The translations under genes and the position numbers were made by a program. Of a stretch of 64,000 nucleotides of DNA, positions 1-11,985 are shown piece by piece. Positions within the stretch are counted from its first letter, which is position 1, and each line of letters starts with the position of its first letter. The notes beneath the pieces are model-generated. The model did no database searches, had not been told where the DNA came from, and saw only the letters and a program-made list of their open reading frames with translations. The DNA is from Lineus longissimus (Eukaryota; Nemertea; Pilidiophora; Heteronemertea; Lineidae). Location of the stretch: assembly GCF_910592395.1 (NCBI RefSeq), contig NC_088310.1, forward strand, positions 27,421,491-27,485,490. The letters run 5' to 3'.

Positions 1-2225
1 AGATCACCATCAATTCACGATCCGCGGGATCAACGTGTCAATATTTTTCCAATTCAAATTGATATCTCTGAGTGGGGTTACTTTGGTTATTGAGTTCATT
101 AAGAGAAAACAAATGATTCAGCAGGCTCTGTAGATCTTGATTGAAATATGATATCATAGGTAGTGGTAGGAGGGGTCAAGGGATGCCAATATTTCAAATT
201 ATCTTGAACAAAAAACTGGTAACAACCTTTATCTGTTGGCTAACTGGCATACTTGATCTACGAATCGATACCTGAAAAACTTGTTCATACTAAAAGCAGC
301 ATTGTGTTGTTACTATTTCATGCACTAATGGCTACATGGTATTGACTATCTGTCAAAACTTTTAGCAAACTTTTCAAGGTACATTAAAACCTGCTGTCAA
401 AGGGTTGGATATCATTGCATAACCAAAAGATTTTATCAAATTGTGATATCATTACTGTATTTTTCAAATTGATATCAATATTTGGGATTATCTCATGTAT
501 ATACTGGAATAGGCCAACAGTCACCTACACATCTTTAAAATTAGAATGATGTATACTGGATATATTTGCACTATCACAAGCTTAGTCCAATCCCAATCTG
601 TTCAAAATGTATGCATGATGTGCATGGTGTTCTATTATGAAATAACTGATAAAACTGTCATTATAAAAATTTTGTTTAACTATTTTGCAGTAATATGCAG
701 CCATTATGCAAACTAAAATTAGGCGAATGCTGAGAATTATAAGAGCTCTTATTTCGCTTTTGAAGAGGGAATGTGTAACTATCATCATATTTCTATAATA
801 CCAACTGTTGCTTTTCCAGTGAAACCACTCCTTCAGGTTTTACTGAACCAGCTTTGAATTTCGCAATATGGCTGAGATGACTGAAAGGCTGTCACCAATT
901 AACACCGCGCGTAAAGTCGTTAAGAAAATAATAGGAATTATTCATGACCTGATCTTAGGACATGAGCCGATCGAGGCGTAATCGACTGAATGAGTGATCC
1001 ACATCCAAGCAGGAAATTGAATCACTTGTGATTGATTGCTGAGCGGAGTTCATGAAAAACGCATTGAAACCTAATGAAATGTACACTTGATAGCGTGGGG
1101 TGCTACTGGTTTCTGGCCGAAGTTGGATCATTCATCGATCTAGTTTGGCTCCAGAATGCAGAACAAACATAACTTTCAAGCCCCAAACATTCTTTAAGTA
1201 TCTTTAAAAAGCTCTTGATCCAATTGATCTACAGTGTCTATATGTTCAGACTTTCACAAAATTCTCCTTGACCGACTTGGCACCCAAAACCATTCAATAC
1301 AAAATGAAAATCATTAAAATTGATTTACAATGTTTACCAAGAATATAATAAAGATGTTTACCATTCTTTGTACATGTGTTTTCTCTTGTCTTTCTCCAAG
1401 GTTAGTATTTCCAAGCAAACAGAAAGATAAGTAAGTTATCTAAGTTATCTGGGGCAGGTACGAGTCGATGCCTGACATTATTCTTAGGCCTTTTCAGTCA
1501 TAAACTACCTTTCTCAGTAACAAAAGCTTCACATGGCACCACTGCTGGAGGAGGAGACTATTGTCCTGAAAAAACGATTAATGTCTGTTGAAAGCCAATT
1601 CTAAGGTCAAAGGAGGTGTTGTACCCCCTTTCCCCTCCCGACCCAAAAGCTAGGATCAGGCCTGATTTGGTCATGTTGGTAGCAGTACCCCCCAAAACCG
1701 AATCAACATGATCAAGGCCAAATTCTTTCTCACCTAACTCAAAATACTTCAACAAAACTCTAGATTGCACTATGGTAGAACTTTACCAAAACTGGTACAG
1801 ACTCTTGAGAAATAACAGCATATCTTTTAGCTGGGTGTTTCAGTTTTAAATATCAGCCAGACTCTTGAGAAATGACGGTGTGCCTTTTTGTGAAATTCTT
1901 CGCCACATGATTCTATTGATTTTTTCCTCATTGGAATTACTTGGAGATTTATGAAGGCAGATCAATACTTAGACGGTGCAGCGAGACGCCAAAGAATGCA
2001 CCACAAGGTCTTAAAAATGGATATTTTCCAATGTTGTTGATGTTGTTGAAGAATTTTTATTTTGTTCCATTAGGATGGACTTCACAGATGTTTTTGAGTA
2101 AATCAAGCCATCAATGAATGTTACCTACAGAATGCATTAGCATACATTCCTCATACTGTCATTTAATCCACTGATATTTCAAAGTCCAATCAATCTCAGA
2201 TATCAATAGGCCTAGCTAGAGGGTT
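1..2225. other. Non-coding stretch, no gene recognised
   Basis: This is AT-rich sequence with stop codons in every frame and no exon that I can support on either strand. If the myosin-like gene at 3795-8325 (-) is real, this stretch would be part of its second intron. A short direct repeat with the core agactcttgagaaat occurs near 1799 and 1859. I see nothing else. Confidence 0.5.
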
Positions 2226-2600
2226 CATGCCCATTTCGCCTTGTCTTTTTTCGCCTTTTCCCATTTTGCCTTAAAAAAATATACATTTCGCCTTCTCCAT
2301 TTTCGCCTTTTCCTATTTTGCCTCTTCCCAATCCGCCTTATTCTATCTCGCCTTTGTCTTTTTTCGCCTTTTCATTTTTCGCCTTATGCTATTTTGCCTC
2401 TGTTTTATCTTGCCTTATCACAAGTTGCCTTATCCATTCTTGCCTTCGTCTCAGTTTGCCATTGTCTTAATCTGCCTTCTCCTATTTCACCTTGTCCTAA
2501 TTTACCTTTGTCCTTATTCGCCTTCATCCTATCTCGCCTTTACCCGCCCCGCCTTTGTATTATTTCGCCTTCTTCCCATTTCGCCTTCTTCCTACTTTGC
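2226..2600 (+). repeat. Degenerate 15-bp minisatellite (TTTCGCCTT type), left arm
   Basis: About 24 imperfect units of 15-16 bp, each with a GCCTT core followed by a pyrimidine-rich tail ending in TTTC or TTTT. Most units are 15 bp, a multiple of three, so long open frames persist by chance. I do not call those frames genes. The reverse-complement family occurs at 3256-3635. Confidence 0.85.
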
Positions 2601-3255
2601 AACAAACTTGGTGTCTTTACCAAGGTTTGTTGAGTCAATCTTTCATATGAAAGTGTCTTCAACAGTGTTGAAGGGCTTCTAGGGTCCATTCGGGGGTACC
2701 CCCAACCAAAACCCGGTGGACATTGCCAAAATTACAAGTGTAGATAACTTCTCAGCCATTATAGTCATATTACATTACATACCATATTACAAAAGACTTT
2801 TGTCTCTTTTACCCATGTTTGTGGGGCCAATCTTCCATATAAGAGTGTTTCCACGAATTATGTTTTGGTACCCTACCCAAGGCTGTTGTTTAATTACCAA
2901 TATTTTCAAATCTTCATAACTTCTGAACCATCTACATGTAAGCTTACATGTATCTCCAAAACCAACTTAGTATCTTTACCCATGTTTGTCAAATCTTAGA
3001 GTTTTCCAAGTCTTTCATGGAAATATTTTGGCATAGTGTTTTGGCATTCTTTGATAAGTAAGACTTGTGACCTGGTACTATATAGGAGGGATGGGGGTGC
3101 TAAGTATTTTATTGATCATTCAAAGTGTGAGTGCTTCTGAAGTTCTTTATTATGGACTATGGTCAATAGGCCTACTCAAATCCAGCAATCTGGAAGATGT
3201 ATTCCTTTGATCATTGGGGAATTATGAGGCCTTCTCACAGAACGAGTTAGCTCTC
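2601..3255. repeat. Spacer between inverted minisatellites, with three decayed tandem copies
   Basis: Three related segments begin near 2607, 2797 and 2966. Each has a form of CTT..GTCTTTACCCATGTTTGT followed by ATCTT and, in the first two, a CATATAAGAGTG-like block. They look like an old tandem duplication of roughly 170-190 bp. No coding potential is evident. Confidence 0.5.
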
Positions 3256-3635
3256 AAGACAACAAGGCAAAATAGAACAAAGGCAAGATAAGCAAAGGCG
3301 GATTGATAAAAGGCGAGGTGAGATATGGCGAAACGGGAGAAGGCAAAATGGGTAGAAGGCGAATTGACACAAAGGTCAATCAAGAAAAGGCAAGATGAGA
3401 TAAGGCAGGATGAAACCAAGGCAGAATAGGACAAAGGCGAAATAAGAAAAGGCAAACTAGGATGAGGCAAAATGAGAGTAAGGCGAGTTAGGAAGAAGGC
3501 CAATTGGAACAAAGGCGAGATAAGACGATGGCGAAATCGTAGAAGGCGAATTGAGAAAAGGCAAGTTAGGAGAAGGCTAAATGGGAGAAGGCAAAATTGG
3601 ATGAGGCGAATAAGGTTAAGGCGGAATGGGCAGAT
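3256..3635 (-). repeat. Degenerate 15-bp minisatellite, right (inverted) arm
   Basis: About 24 units with AAGGCGAA/AAGGCAAA cores spaced 15-16 bp apart. This is the reverse complement of the array at 2226-2600. The two arms are about 650 bp apart and could in principle pair as a large imperfect hairpin. Confidence 0.85.
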
Positions 3636-3794
3636 ACCAGCTAGAGCCAAGGTTACATAAGACTATTTCAAAGAAAGACACATTCCCAAGCAAGCTATAC
3701 TACACCAGCTTTGGTAGCTATGTCAGAACACCATGTCTAAAAGTTTTCAATGCAGCAGTTCTTAACAACTTTTTGGAAATGACTCAAAGGATAC

Positions 3795-6700
3795 ATAAAT
3801 TTGGTCATGCAGATAGCGGACTTTGAGATTGGTGCATATTCCTTCCTCAGTGAGGTCGCTAATAACGGTCATATCAGGTATACCATCCTCAGCTTCGTGA
3901 CCTGAAAATATAAATAACGCATAAATATCGCATATATATACATTGTATAATACAAAACAACACCCTGAGCATCAGGTGAATAACACCAATTTGGTTGCTA
4001 ATATATACCCCCTGTAGCTCACAGGAGAAGGAGTATAGTGGATCACTGCCGATCACATATATATAAGACTTCATGAGGAGACTGTGGCACATAGCCCACG
4101 CCCAGCAACTTACAAGGGATGGTGGGGATGGATGACATGTGACCTGGACTGTACTAGCTAAGCCCACTAACTTACAAGGGATGGTGGGGATGGATGACAT
4201 ATGACCTGGACTGTACTAGCTAAGCCCACTAACTTACAAGGGATGGTGGGGATGGATGACATATGACCTGGACTGTACTAGCTAAGCCCACTAACTTACA
4301 AGGGATGGTGGGGATGGATGACATATGACCTGGACTGTACTAGCTAAGCCCACTAACTTACAAGGGATGGTGGGGATGGATGACATATGACCTGGACTGT
4401 ACTAGCTAAGCCCACTAACTTACAAGGGATGGTGGGGATGGATGACATATGACCTGGACTGTACTAGCTAAGCCCACTAACTTACAAGGGATGGTGGGGA
4501 TGGATGACATATGACCTGGACTGTACTAGCTAAGCCCACTAACTTACAAGGGATGGTGGGGATGGATGACATATGACCTGGACTGTACTAGCTAAGCCCA
4601 CTAACTTACAAGGGATGGTGGGGATGGATGACATATGACCTGGACTGTACTAGCTAAGCCCACTAACTTACAAGGGATGGTGGGGATGGATGACATATGA
4701 CCTGGACTGTACTAGCTAAGCCCACTAACTTACAAGGGATGGTGGGGATGGATGACATATGACCTGGACTGTACTAGCTAAGCCCACTAACTTACAAGGG
4801 ATGGTGGGGATGGATGACATATGACCTGGACTGTACTAGCTAAGCCCACTAACTTACAAGGGATGGTGGGGATGGATGACATATGACCTGGAGTGTACTA
4901 GCTAGGCCCAGTAACTTACAAGGGACAGTGGGATGGATGACATATGACCTGGCATGGACTGTTGCACTAGCTAAGCCCACTAACTTACAAGGGACAGTGG
5001 GATGGATGACATATGACCTGGACTGTACTAGCTAAGCCCACTAACTTACAAGGGATGGTGGGGATGGATGACATATGACCTGGACTGTACTAGCTAGGCC
5101 CAGAAACTTACAAGAGACAGTGGGATGGATGACATATGACCTGGCATGGACTGTTGCACTAGCTACGCCGACTAACTTACAAGGGGCAGTGGGATGGATG
5201 ACATATGACCTGGACTGTACTAGCTAAGCCCCCACTAACTTACAAGGGATGGGGGGGATGGATGACATATGACCTGGACTGTACTAGCTAGGCCCAGAAA
5301 CTTACAAGGGACAGTGGGATGGATGACATATGACCTGGACTGTACTAGCTAAGCCCACTAACTTACAAGGGACGGTGGGGATGGATGACATATGACCTGG
5401 ACTGTACTAGCTAGGCCCAGAAACTTACAAGAGACAGTGGGATGGATGACATATGACCTGGCATGGACTGTTGCACTAGCTAAGCCCACTAACTTACAAG
5501 GAATGGTGGGTATTGATGACATATGACCTGGACTATACTAGCTAGGCCCAGTAACTTACAAGAGACAGTGGGATGGATGACATATGACCTGGCATGGACT
5601 GTTGCACTAGCTACGCCCACTAACTTACAAGGGATGGTGGGGATGGATGACATATGACCTGGACTATACTAGCTAAGCCCAGAAACTTACAAGGGACAGT
5701 GGGATGGATGACATATGACCTGGCATGGACTGTTACACTAGCTAAGCCCACTAACTTACAAGGGATGGTGGGGATGGATGACATGTGACCTGGACTGTAC
5801 TAGCTAGGCCCAGTAACTTACAAGGGATGTTGGGGATGGATGACATGTGACCTGGACTGTACTAGCTAAGCCCACTAACTTACAAGGGATAGTGGGGATG
5901 GATGACATATGACCTAGACTGTACTAGCTAAGCCCACTAACTTACAAGGGATGGTGGGGATGGATGACATGTGACCTGGGCTGTATAGTAGCTAAGCCCA
6001 CTAACTTACAAGGGATGGTGGGGATGGATGACATGTGACCTGACTGTATAGTAGCTAAGCCCACTAACTCACAAGGGATGGTGGGGATGGATGACATATG
6101 ACCTGGACTGTACTAGCTAAGCCCAGTAACTTACAAGGGATGGTGGGGATGGACGACATGTGACCTGGGCTGTATAGTAGCTAAGCCCACTTACTTACAA
6201 GGGATGGTGGGGATGGATGACATGTGACCTGGACTGTATAGTAGCAAAGCCCTCTAACTTACAAGGGATGGTGGGGATGGATGACATATGACCTGGACTG
6301 TACTAGCTAGGCCCAGTAACTTACAAGGGATGTTGGGGATGGATGACATGTGACCTGGACTGTACTAGCTAAGCCCACTAACTTACAAGGGATGGTGGGG
6401 ATGGATGACATATGACCTGGACTGTACTAGCTAAGCCCACTAACTTACAAGGGATGGTGGGGATGGATGACATGTGACCTGGGCTGTATAGTAGCTAAGC
6501 CCACTAACTTACAAGGGATGGTGGGGATGGATGACATGTGACCTGACTGTATAGTAGCTAAGCCCACTAACTCACAAGGGATGGTGGGGATGGATGACAT
6601 ATGACCTGGACTGTACTAGCTAAGCCCAGTAACTTACAAGGGATGGTGGGGATGGACGACATGTGACCTGGGCTGTATAGTAGCTAAGCCCACTTACTTA

Positions 6701-8325
6701 CAAGGGATGGTGGGGATGGATGACATGTGACCTGGACTGTATAGTAGCAAAGCCCTCTAACTTACAAGGGATGGTGGGGATGGATGACATATGACCTGGA
6801 CTGTACTAGCTAAGCCCACTAACTTACAAGGGATGTTGGGGATGGATGACATATGACCTGGAGTGTACTAGCTAAGCCCACTAACTTACAAGGGATGGTG
6901 GGTATTAATGACATATGACCTGGACTGTACTAGCTAAGTCCACTAACTTACAAGGGATGGTGGGGATGGATGACATATGACCTGGACTGTACTAGCTAAG
7001 CCCACTAACTTACAAGGGATGGTGGGGATGGATGACATGTGACCTGGGCTGTATAGTAGCTAAGCCCACTAACTTACAAGGGATGGTGGGGATGGATGAC
7101 ATATCACCTGGACTGTACTAGCTGAGCCCAGTAACTTACAAGGGATGGTGGGGATGGACGACATGTGACCTGGGCTGTATAGTAGCTAAGCCCACTTACT
7201 TACAAGGGATGGTGGGGATGGATGACATGTGACCTGGGCTGTATAGTAGCAAAGCCCTGGTGGGGATGGATGACATATGACCTGGACTGTACTAGCTAAG
7301 CCCACTAACTTACAAGGGATGTTGGGGATGGACGACATGTGACCTGACTGTATAGTAGCTAAGCCCACTAACTTACAAGGGATGGTGGGGATGGATGACA
7401 TGTGACCTGGACTGTATAGTAGCTAAGCCCACTAACTTACAAGGGATGGTGGGGATGGATGACATATGACTTACACTGTATAGTAGCTAAGCCCACTAAC
7501 TTACAAGGGATGGTGGGGATGGATGACATGTGACCTGGACTGTATAGTAGCTAAGCCCTCTAACTTACAAGGGGTGGTGGGGATGGATGACATATGACCT
7601 GGACTGTACTAGCTAAGCCCACTAACTTACAAGGGATGGTGGGGATGGATGACATATGACCTGGACTGCTGTATAGCAACCCCAAGTAACACTTCCAAGG
7701 GAAAGTGGGAATAAATGGCATGCTTCTGGATGAGACTGCCCCAAGTTGCATTAGAGACACACGGATGTCTCTATTCAGATGGCATGTACAATCCACACTA
7801 TTAGTACTGATTAGGTCCATGGTTGGTCGCTGCAGAGGCCTGGGTCCATCCCTGTCATTTCAAGGGCCTAGGCCTACATTTGAAACTTCAAGGGATATAT
7901 GAACATGGAGGGTGAAGGGAATTGGGAAACAAGGTAGCAAATTATGTGGCCTATAAATCAGATTTCGCACACCTGTGGGAAATGACCAGATGAATAAGAT
8001 TGATTATGATTATGGATGAATATAAAAGGGCGAAATGTAGCAAAATAGACCGGAGCTGGCCTATAGCTTTTCACTTTATGGCTTTTCCCCACTTGACAGC
8101 CCCGATATTGAAATAACTAGACCCTAATCACAATTCTGGGAGCGGTCAAGTAGACCCCAGCTGAGACTGGTTTAGAACGCCCCACATTGTTACACGCGCG
8201 CCGCGATCTCACTACACGTGTGGTACAGCACAGTGCACCTGACCGGTAACCGGACGGGAGAAAGACCATTACAAAAGTTCCCTACCTTCAACGACCAACA
8301 CAGGCCGGTCTAAAACACTCGCCAT
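3795..8325 (-). CDS. Putative unconventional myosin, first two exons (partial)
   Basis: Two short minus-strand exons join in phase. Exon 1 (8325-8286) starts MASVLDRPVLVVE and ends G|GTAGGG. Exon 2 (3901-3795) follows a TTTTCAG acceptor, completes a Gly codon and encodes 35 residues containing DLTEEGICTNLKVRY and HDQIY before a weak GTATCC donor. The pattern DLTEE..I..NL..RY...QIY is what I know from the start of myosin motor domains, just before the IYTYxGxxLxxxNP segment. The class cannot be decided. The next exon (TYxG...NP) was not found in the 3.8 kb to the left, so the gene would run out of the window or be broken. The intron contains the whole 62-bp satellite. This call is inference from about 49 residues. 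A chance exon pair is possible. Confidence 0.5.
4105..7680. repeat. 62-bp satellite array (about 57 copies)
   Basis: Tandem repeat with an exact 62-bp period (for example gacatatgacctgg at 4196 and 4258). The unit holds CATATGACCTGGACTG, TACTAGCTAAGCCC and ACAAGGGATGGTGG. Copies between about 4140 and 4870 are nearly identical. From about 4890 on, units vary: GACAGTGGG for GATGGTGGGG, a GGCATGGACTGTTGCA insertion, or TGTATAGTAGC for TGTACTAGC. Blocks of variants recur at about 503 bp (distinctive variant at 6041 and 6544), a higher-order repeat of eight units. Sixty-two is not a multiple of three. Short open frames inside are not genes. Confidence 0.95.
7681..8285. other. Sequence between the satellite and the putative myosin first exon
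   Basis: Unique-looking DNA without a convincing exon. The part from about 8090 is richer in G+C and holds CACGCGCGCCGCG near 8195, unusual for the surrounding AT-rich DNA. It may be a 5' regulatory or transcribed segment next to the putative first exon. Confidence 0.35.
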
Positions 8326-8619
8326 AGCGAACAAACTTTGAGTGTAATCCTAAATATGGGCACTACATCTGATCATGTTGACAAACCACTATCCATTGAA
8401 TGAGCGAGGAAGCATTTATACGATATTCCACAAAGTGAAATGTGGCCTTTGACCCATTGCGCCACACGCCCTCTGACGATATCTCAAATACACTATTCAA
8501 CCTCCCATCCAGTGATGGTTTCATTATCATATTATGATATTTGCCAAAACTCTCGATGCAGTGGCATTGATGGTCAATGCAGACTCTAACCAGGTCCCGC
8601 CGGCCACGCCAGGCCGGAT

Positions 8620-9155
8620 CAGTCCGTGTTGCCAACATGGTGAGAGAGATGAGACGGTCACAGCCAGCCCGAATCAGTCTTGGCTGCTCCACCGTGTTGC
8701 CAACATGGTGAGAGAGATGAGACGGTCACAGCCAGCCCGAATCAGTCCTGGCTGCTCCACCGTGTTGCCAACATGGTGAGAGAGATGAGACAGTCAAAGC
8801 CAGGCTGAATCAGCCCTTGCTGCTCCACCGTATTGCCAACATGGTGAGAGAGATGAGACAGTCACAGCCAGGCCGAATCAGTCCTGGCTGCTCGATCGTG
8901 TTGCCAACATGGGGAGAGAGATGAGACGGTCACAGCTGCATGGTGGAAGAGATGAGACAGTCACAGCCAGGCTGAATCAGCCCTTGTTGCTCCACCGTGT
9001 TGCCAACATGGTGAGAGAGATGAGACGGTCACAGCCGCATGGTGGGAGAGATGAGACAGTCACAGCCAGTCCGAATCAGTCCTGGCTGCTCCACCGTGTT
9101 GCCAACAAGGTGAAAGAGATGAGACGGTCACAGCCAGGCCGATCAGTCCTGGCTG
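8620..9155 (-). repeat. 68-bp tandem repeat array, inverted orientation (about 7-8 copies)
   Basis: Units contain CATGGTGAGAGAGATGAGAC, then GGTCACAGCCAGGC, then CGAATCAGTCCTGGCTGCTCC. This is the reverse complement of the arrays at 10141-11740 and 48769-49720. Some units are truncated (for example near 8938 and 9036). Open frames across it are repeat artefacts. Confidence 0.9.
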
Positions 9156-9957
9156 CTAATTCTGCTGGCTCCTCATTTAGAAATTACTCGAAGAGAAATT
9201 TGTCCAAGAGACATCTCCAATAATCATATGGACAGTCTCATCAGTCAGTCGGTCCTAAAGGCATTTCTAATAAACATGGGGACAATCTCTTCCGAGTGGT
9301 AGACTGTCGAATTGACCAGGACCAAGTATCTGATTTATAGTAGGGGCCTATATGTAGTCTAGGCCTGTGGTCTGCTGGTATGACCCATATTTTGGGTAAT
9401 GTAAAATTGTTATGACAAATATATTTAAAAAACTCTTACATTAGAATATCAATTAGTGTAAGAGGTATCTATCGATAAAATCAAGATCACTATCAGGTTG
9501 ATATTTTTTTAGATGAAAACGAAAGAACATATTAGTGAAGGCACATAAGCAAAACCAAAATATTGATCTTTCAGAAATTAGTTAGGTATCAAACTTTCGT
9601 TTCTCTGCTCAACGTATTTGAAGTAGTCGTGATCGCGTAATAGACGAACGCCTGCTGACCAAATACTCGTAGCACAGTGACATGTGCATATCTTTGCTAA
9701 TTTTGACTATTTTGCTATACAGCCATGTATATGCAACATAGTTAATTTATTCTAAGATATGCATGCATGCATGCCATGGTGACCAATATTGAGGATCACC
9801 GATTGTTGATGTCTGGGGCATGACCTATCCTCCATACAGCCATTGCATGCCCCTACATCCTCTATATAATGGTACCGGTACTGTTTACATCAGTCAAGGA
9901 GACACATATGGATACCATCGGTATGTGGTCTTGAGAAGCCGGTTCCAATGACCACTC
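9156..9957. other. Intergenic, no gene recognised
   Basis: AT-rich DNA with many stops. It includes a short GCATGCATGCATGCCATGG run near 9760. Nothing else can be supported. Confidence 0.4.
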
Positions 9958-10140
9958 GTACTCTGGAAAGAAGCTGAGATTGCTCTGGGACTCGCTAGTC
10001 CCCACGGGCCCGGCTATAAAACACCGGCACCCCGACATGCTCGTCTTCTATGAGAAGGAAAAGGAGGTCCTAATCATCGAGATAGCTGTCAGCTCCGACA
10101 GACACGTCCTAGCACGTGCGGAGGAGAAACGATCGAAGTA
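9958..10140 (+). mobile_element. Fragment of a non-LTR retroelement C-terminal domain
   Basis: One frame reads ...PAIKHRHPDML, then VFYEKEKEVLIIEIAV, then SSDRHVLARAEEKRSKY. An H/RxPD motif followed after 14 residues by E in a hydrophobic strand, then a basic EEK..KY helix, is typical of the region downstream of reverse transcriptase in many non-LTR elements. The spacing resembles the PDx(12-14)E endonuclease motif of R2-like elements. The fragment has no reverse transcriptase upstream and runs straight into the 68-bp repeat array. It is a dead scrap, and the family assignment is tentative. Confidence 0.6.
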
Positions 10141-11740
10141 CTGTGGCTGTGACTATCTCATCTCTCTCATCATGTTGTCAACACGGTGGAGCAGCCAGGA
10201 CTGATTCGGCCTGGCTGTGACTTCCTCATCTCTCTCACCATGTTGACAACTTGGCAGAGCAGCCAAGACTAATTTGGCCTGGCTGTGACTGTCTCATCTC
10301 TCTCACCATATTAACAACTAGGCAGTGCGGCGAAGACTGATGCCGCCTGGCTGTGACTGTCTCATCCCTCTCACCATATAGACAACTTGGCAGAGCAGCC
10401 AAGACTGATTTGGCCTGGCTGTGACTGTCTCTCATCTCTCTCACCATGTAGACAACTTGGCAGAGCAGCCGAGACTGATTTGGCCTGGCTGTGATTGTCT
10501 CATCTCTCTCGCCATATTAACAACTAGGCAGTGCGGCGAAGATTGATGCGGCCTGGCTGTGACTGTCTCATCACTCTCATCATGTTGTCAACACGGTGGA
10601 GCAGCCAGGACTGATTCGGCCTGGTTGTGACTTCCTCTTCTCTCTCATCATGTTGTCAACACGGTGGAGCAGCCAGGACTGATTCGGCCTGGCTGTGACT
10701 GCCTCACCTCTCTCATCATGTTGTCAGCACGGTGGAGCAGCCAGGACTGATTCGGCCTGGTTGTGACTTCCTCATCTCTCTCATCATGTTGTCAACACGG
10801 TGGAGCAGCCAGGACTGATTCGGCCTGGCTGTGACTGCCTCATCTCTCTCACCATGTTGACAACTTGGCAGAGCAGCCAATACTGATTTGGCATGGCTGT
10901 CGCTGTCTTATCTCACTCAACATGTTGTCAACACGATGGAGCAGCCAATACTGATTTGGCCTGGCTGCGACTGTCTCATCTCACTCAACATGTCAACACG
11001 GTGGAGCAGCCAAAACTGATTCGGCCTGGCTGTAACTGCCTCATCTCGCTCACCATGTGGACAACTTGGCAGAGCAGCCAAGACTGATTTGGCCTGGCTG
11101 TGACTGTCTCATCTCTCTCACCATAATTATAGTGACCATGGTGGAGCAGCCAGAACTGATTCAGCCTGGCTTTGACTGCCTCATATCTCTCGGCATGTAG
11201 ACAACTTGGCAGAGCAGCAAAGACTGATGTGGGCTGGCTATGACCGTTTCATCTCTCTCATCATGTTGTCAACACAGTGGGGCAGCCAGGACTGATTCGG
11301 CCTGGCTGTGACTGTCTCATCTCCTCACCATATTAATAACTAGGCAGTGCGGCGGAGACTGATGTGGCCTGGTTGTGACTGTCTCATCTCTCTCATCATG
11401 TTGTCAACACGGTGGAGCAGCCAGAACTGATTCGGCCTGGCTGTGACTGTCCCATCTCTCTCACCATGTTGACAACTTGGTAGAGCAGCCAATACTGATT
11501 TGGCATGGCTGTGACTGTCTCATCTCACTCATCATGTTGTCAACACGATGGAGCAGCCAGGACTAATTTGGCCTGGCTGTGACTGTCTCATCTCATTCAA
11601 CATGTCGTCAACACGGTGGAGCAGCCAGAACTGATTCGGCCTGGCTATGACTGCCTCATCTCTCTCACCATGTAGACAACTTGGCAGAGCAGTCAATACT
11701 GATTTGGCCTGTCTGTGATTGTCTCATCTCATTCTCGTGG
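10141..11740 (+). repeat. 68-bp tandem repeat array (about 23 copies)
   Basis: Exact 68-bp spacing (CATGTTGTCAACACGG at 10581 and 10649). Each unit carries a small inverted repeat: CAGCCAGG, a 10-nt loop ACTGATTCGG, then CCTGGCTG. Two or three unit variants alternate (TTGTCAACACGGTGGAG; TTGACAACTTGGCAGAG; ATTAACAACTAGGCAGTGC). The same family is at 8620-9155 (inverted) and 48769-49720. Confidence 0.95.
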
Positions 11741-11860
11741 AGTAGACACACTTATGGAGTAATATTCTCATGGAGGAGACACGCCCATGCAGTCGACATC
11801 TTCATGGAGGCATTACAGAAAAACACTAGAAGGAAGGAACAACACAGAGAATTTCCTCAC
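11741..11860 (+). repeat. Short degenerate repeat at the array edge
   Basis: Several imperfect copies of a roughly 27-bp unit containing TCATGGAGGAGACAC (for example TCGTGGAGTAGACAC at about 11734, TCATGGAGGAGACAC at about 11768, TCATGGAGGCAT near 11805). This lies just downstream of the ALKBH8 poly(A) signal. Confidence 0.4.
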
Positions 11861-11864
11861 TGCC

Positions 11865-11870
11865 TTTATT
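11865..11870 (-). promoter_or_regulatory. Candidate poly(A) signal of ALKBH8
   Basis: AATAAA on the minus strand (TTTATT on plus), about 115 bp after the ALKBH8 stop codon. This would give a short 3'UTR. Confidence 0.55.
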
Positions 11871-11985
11871 GAATCAGAGGATTCACTCACAGCATAGGTG
11901 AACATGAGCAACAATGAGTAGGAAGTAAAGAGGCCTTCAATGAGCATATCAACCAGCACCAAAGGCAAACCAATTGGACTAACCA

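Noticed and set aside
2241-3650. Long open frames in the 15-bp minisatellite arms (for example a 142-codon minus-strand frame)
   Set aside because: The unit length is a multiple of three, so stops are avoided by periodicity. No domain is recognised.
8534-9223. Apparent 80-104-codon genes near the 68-bp array
   Set aside because: They are translations of tandem repeat units with no conserved domain.
8620-11740. Regularly spaced hairpins as a CRISPR array
   Set aside because: The whole 68-bp unit repeats with no unique spacers, the context is an animal genome, and no cas genes are present.
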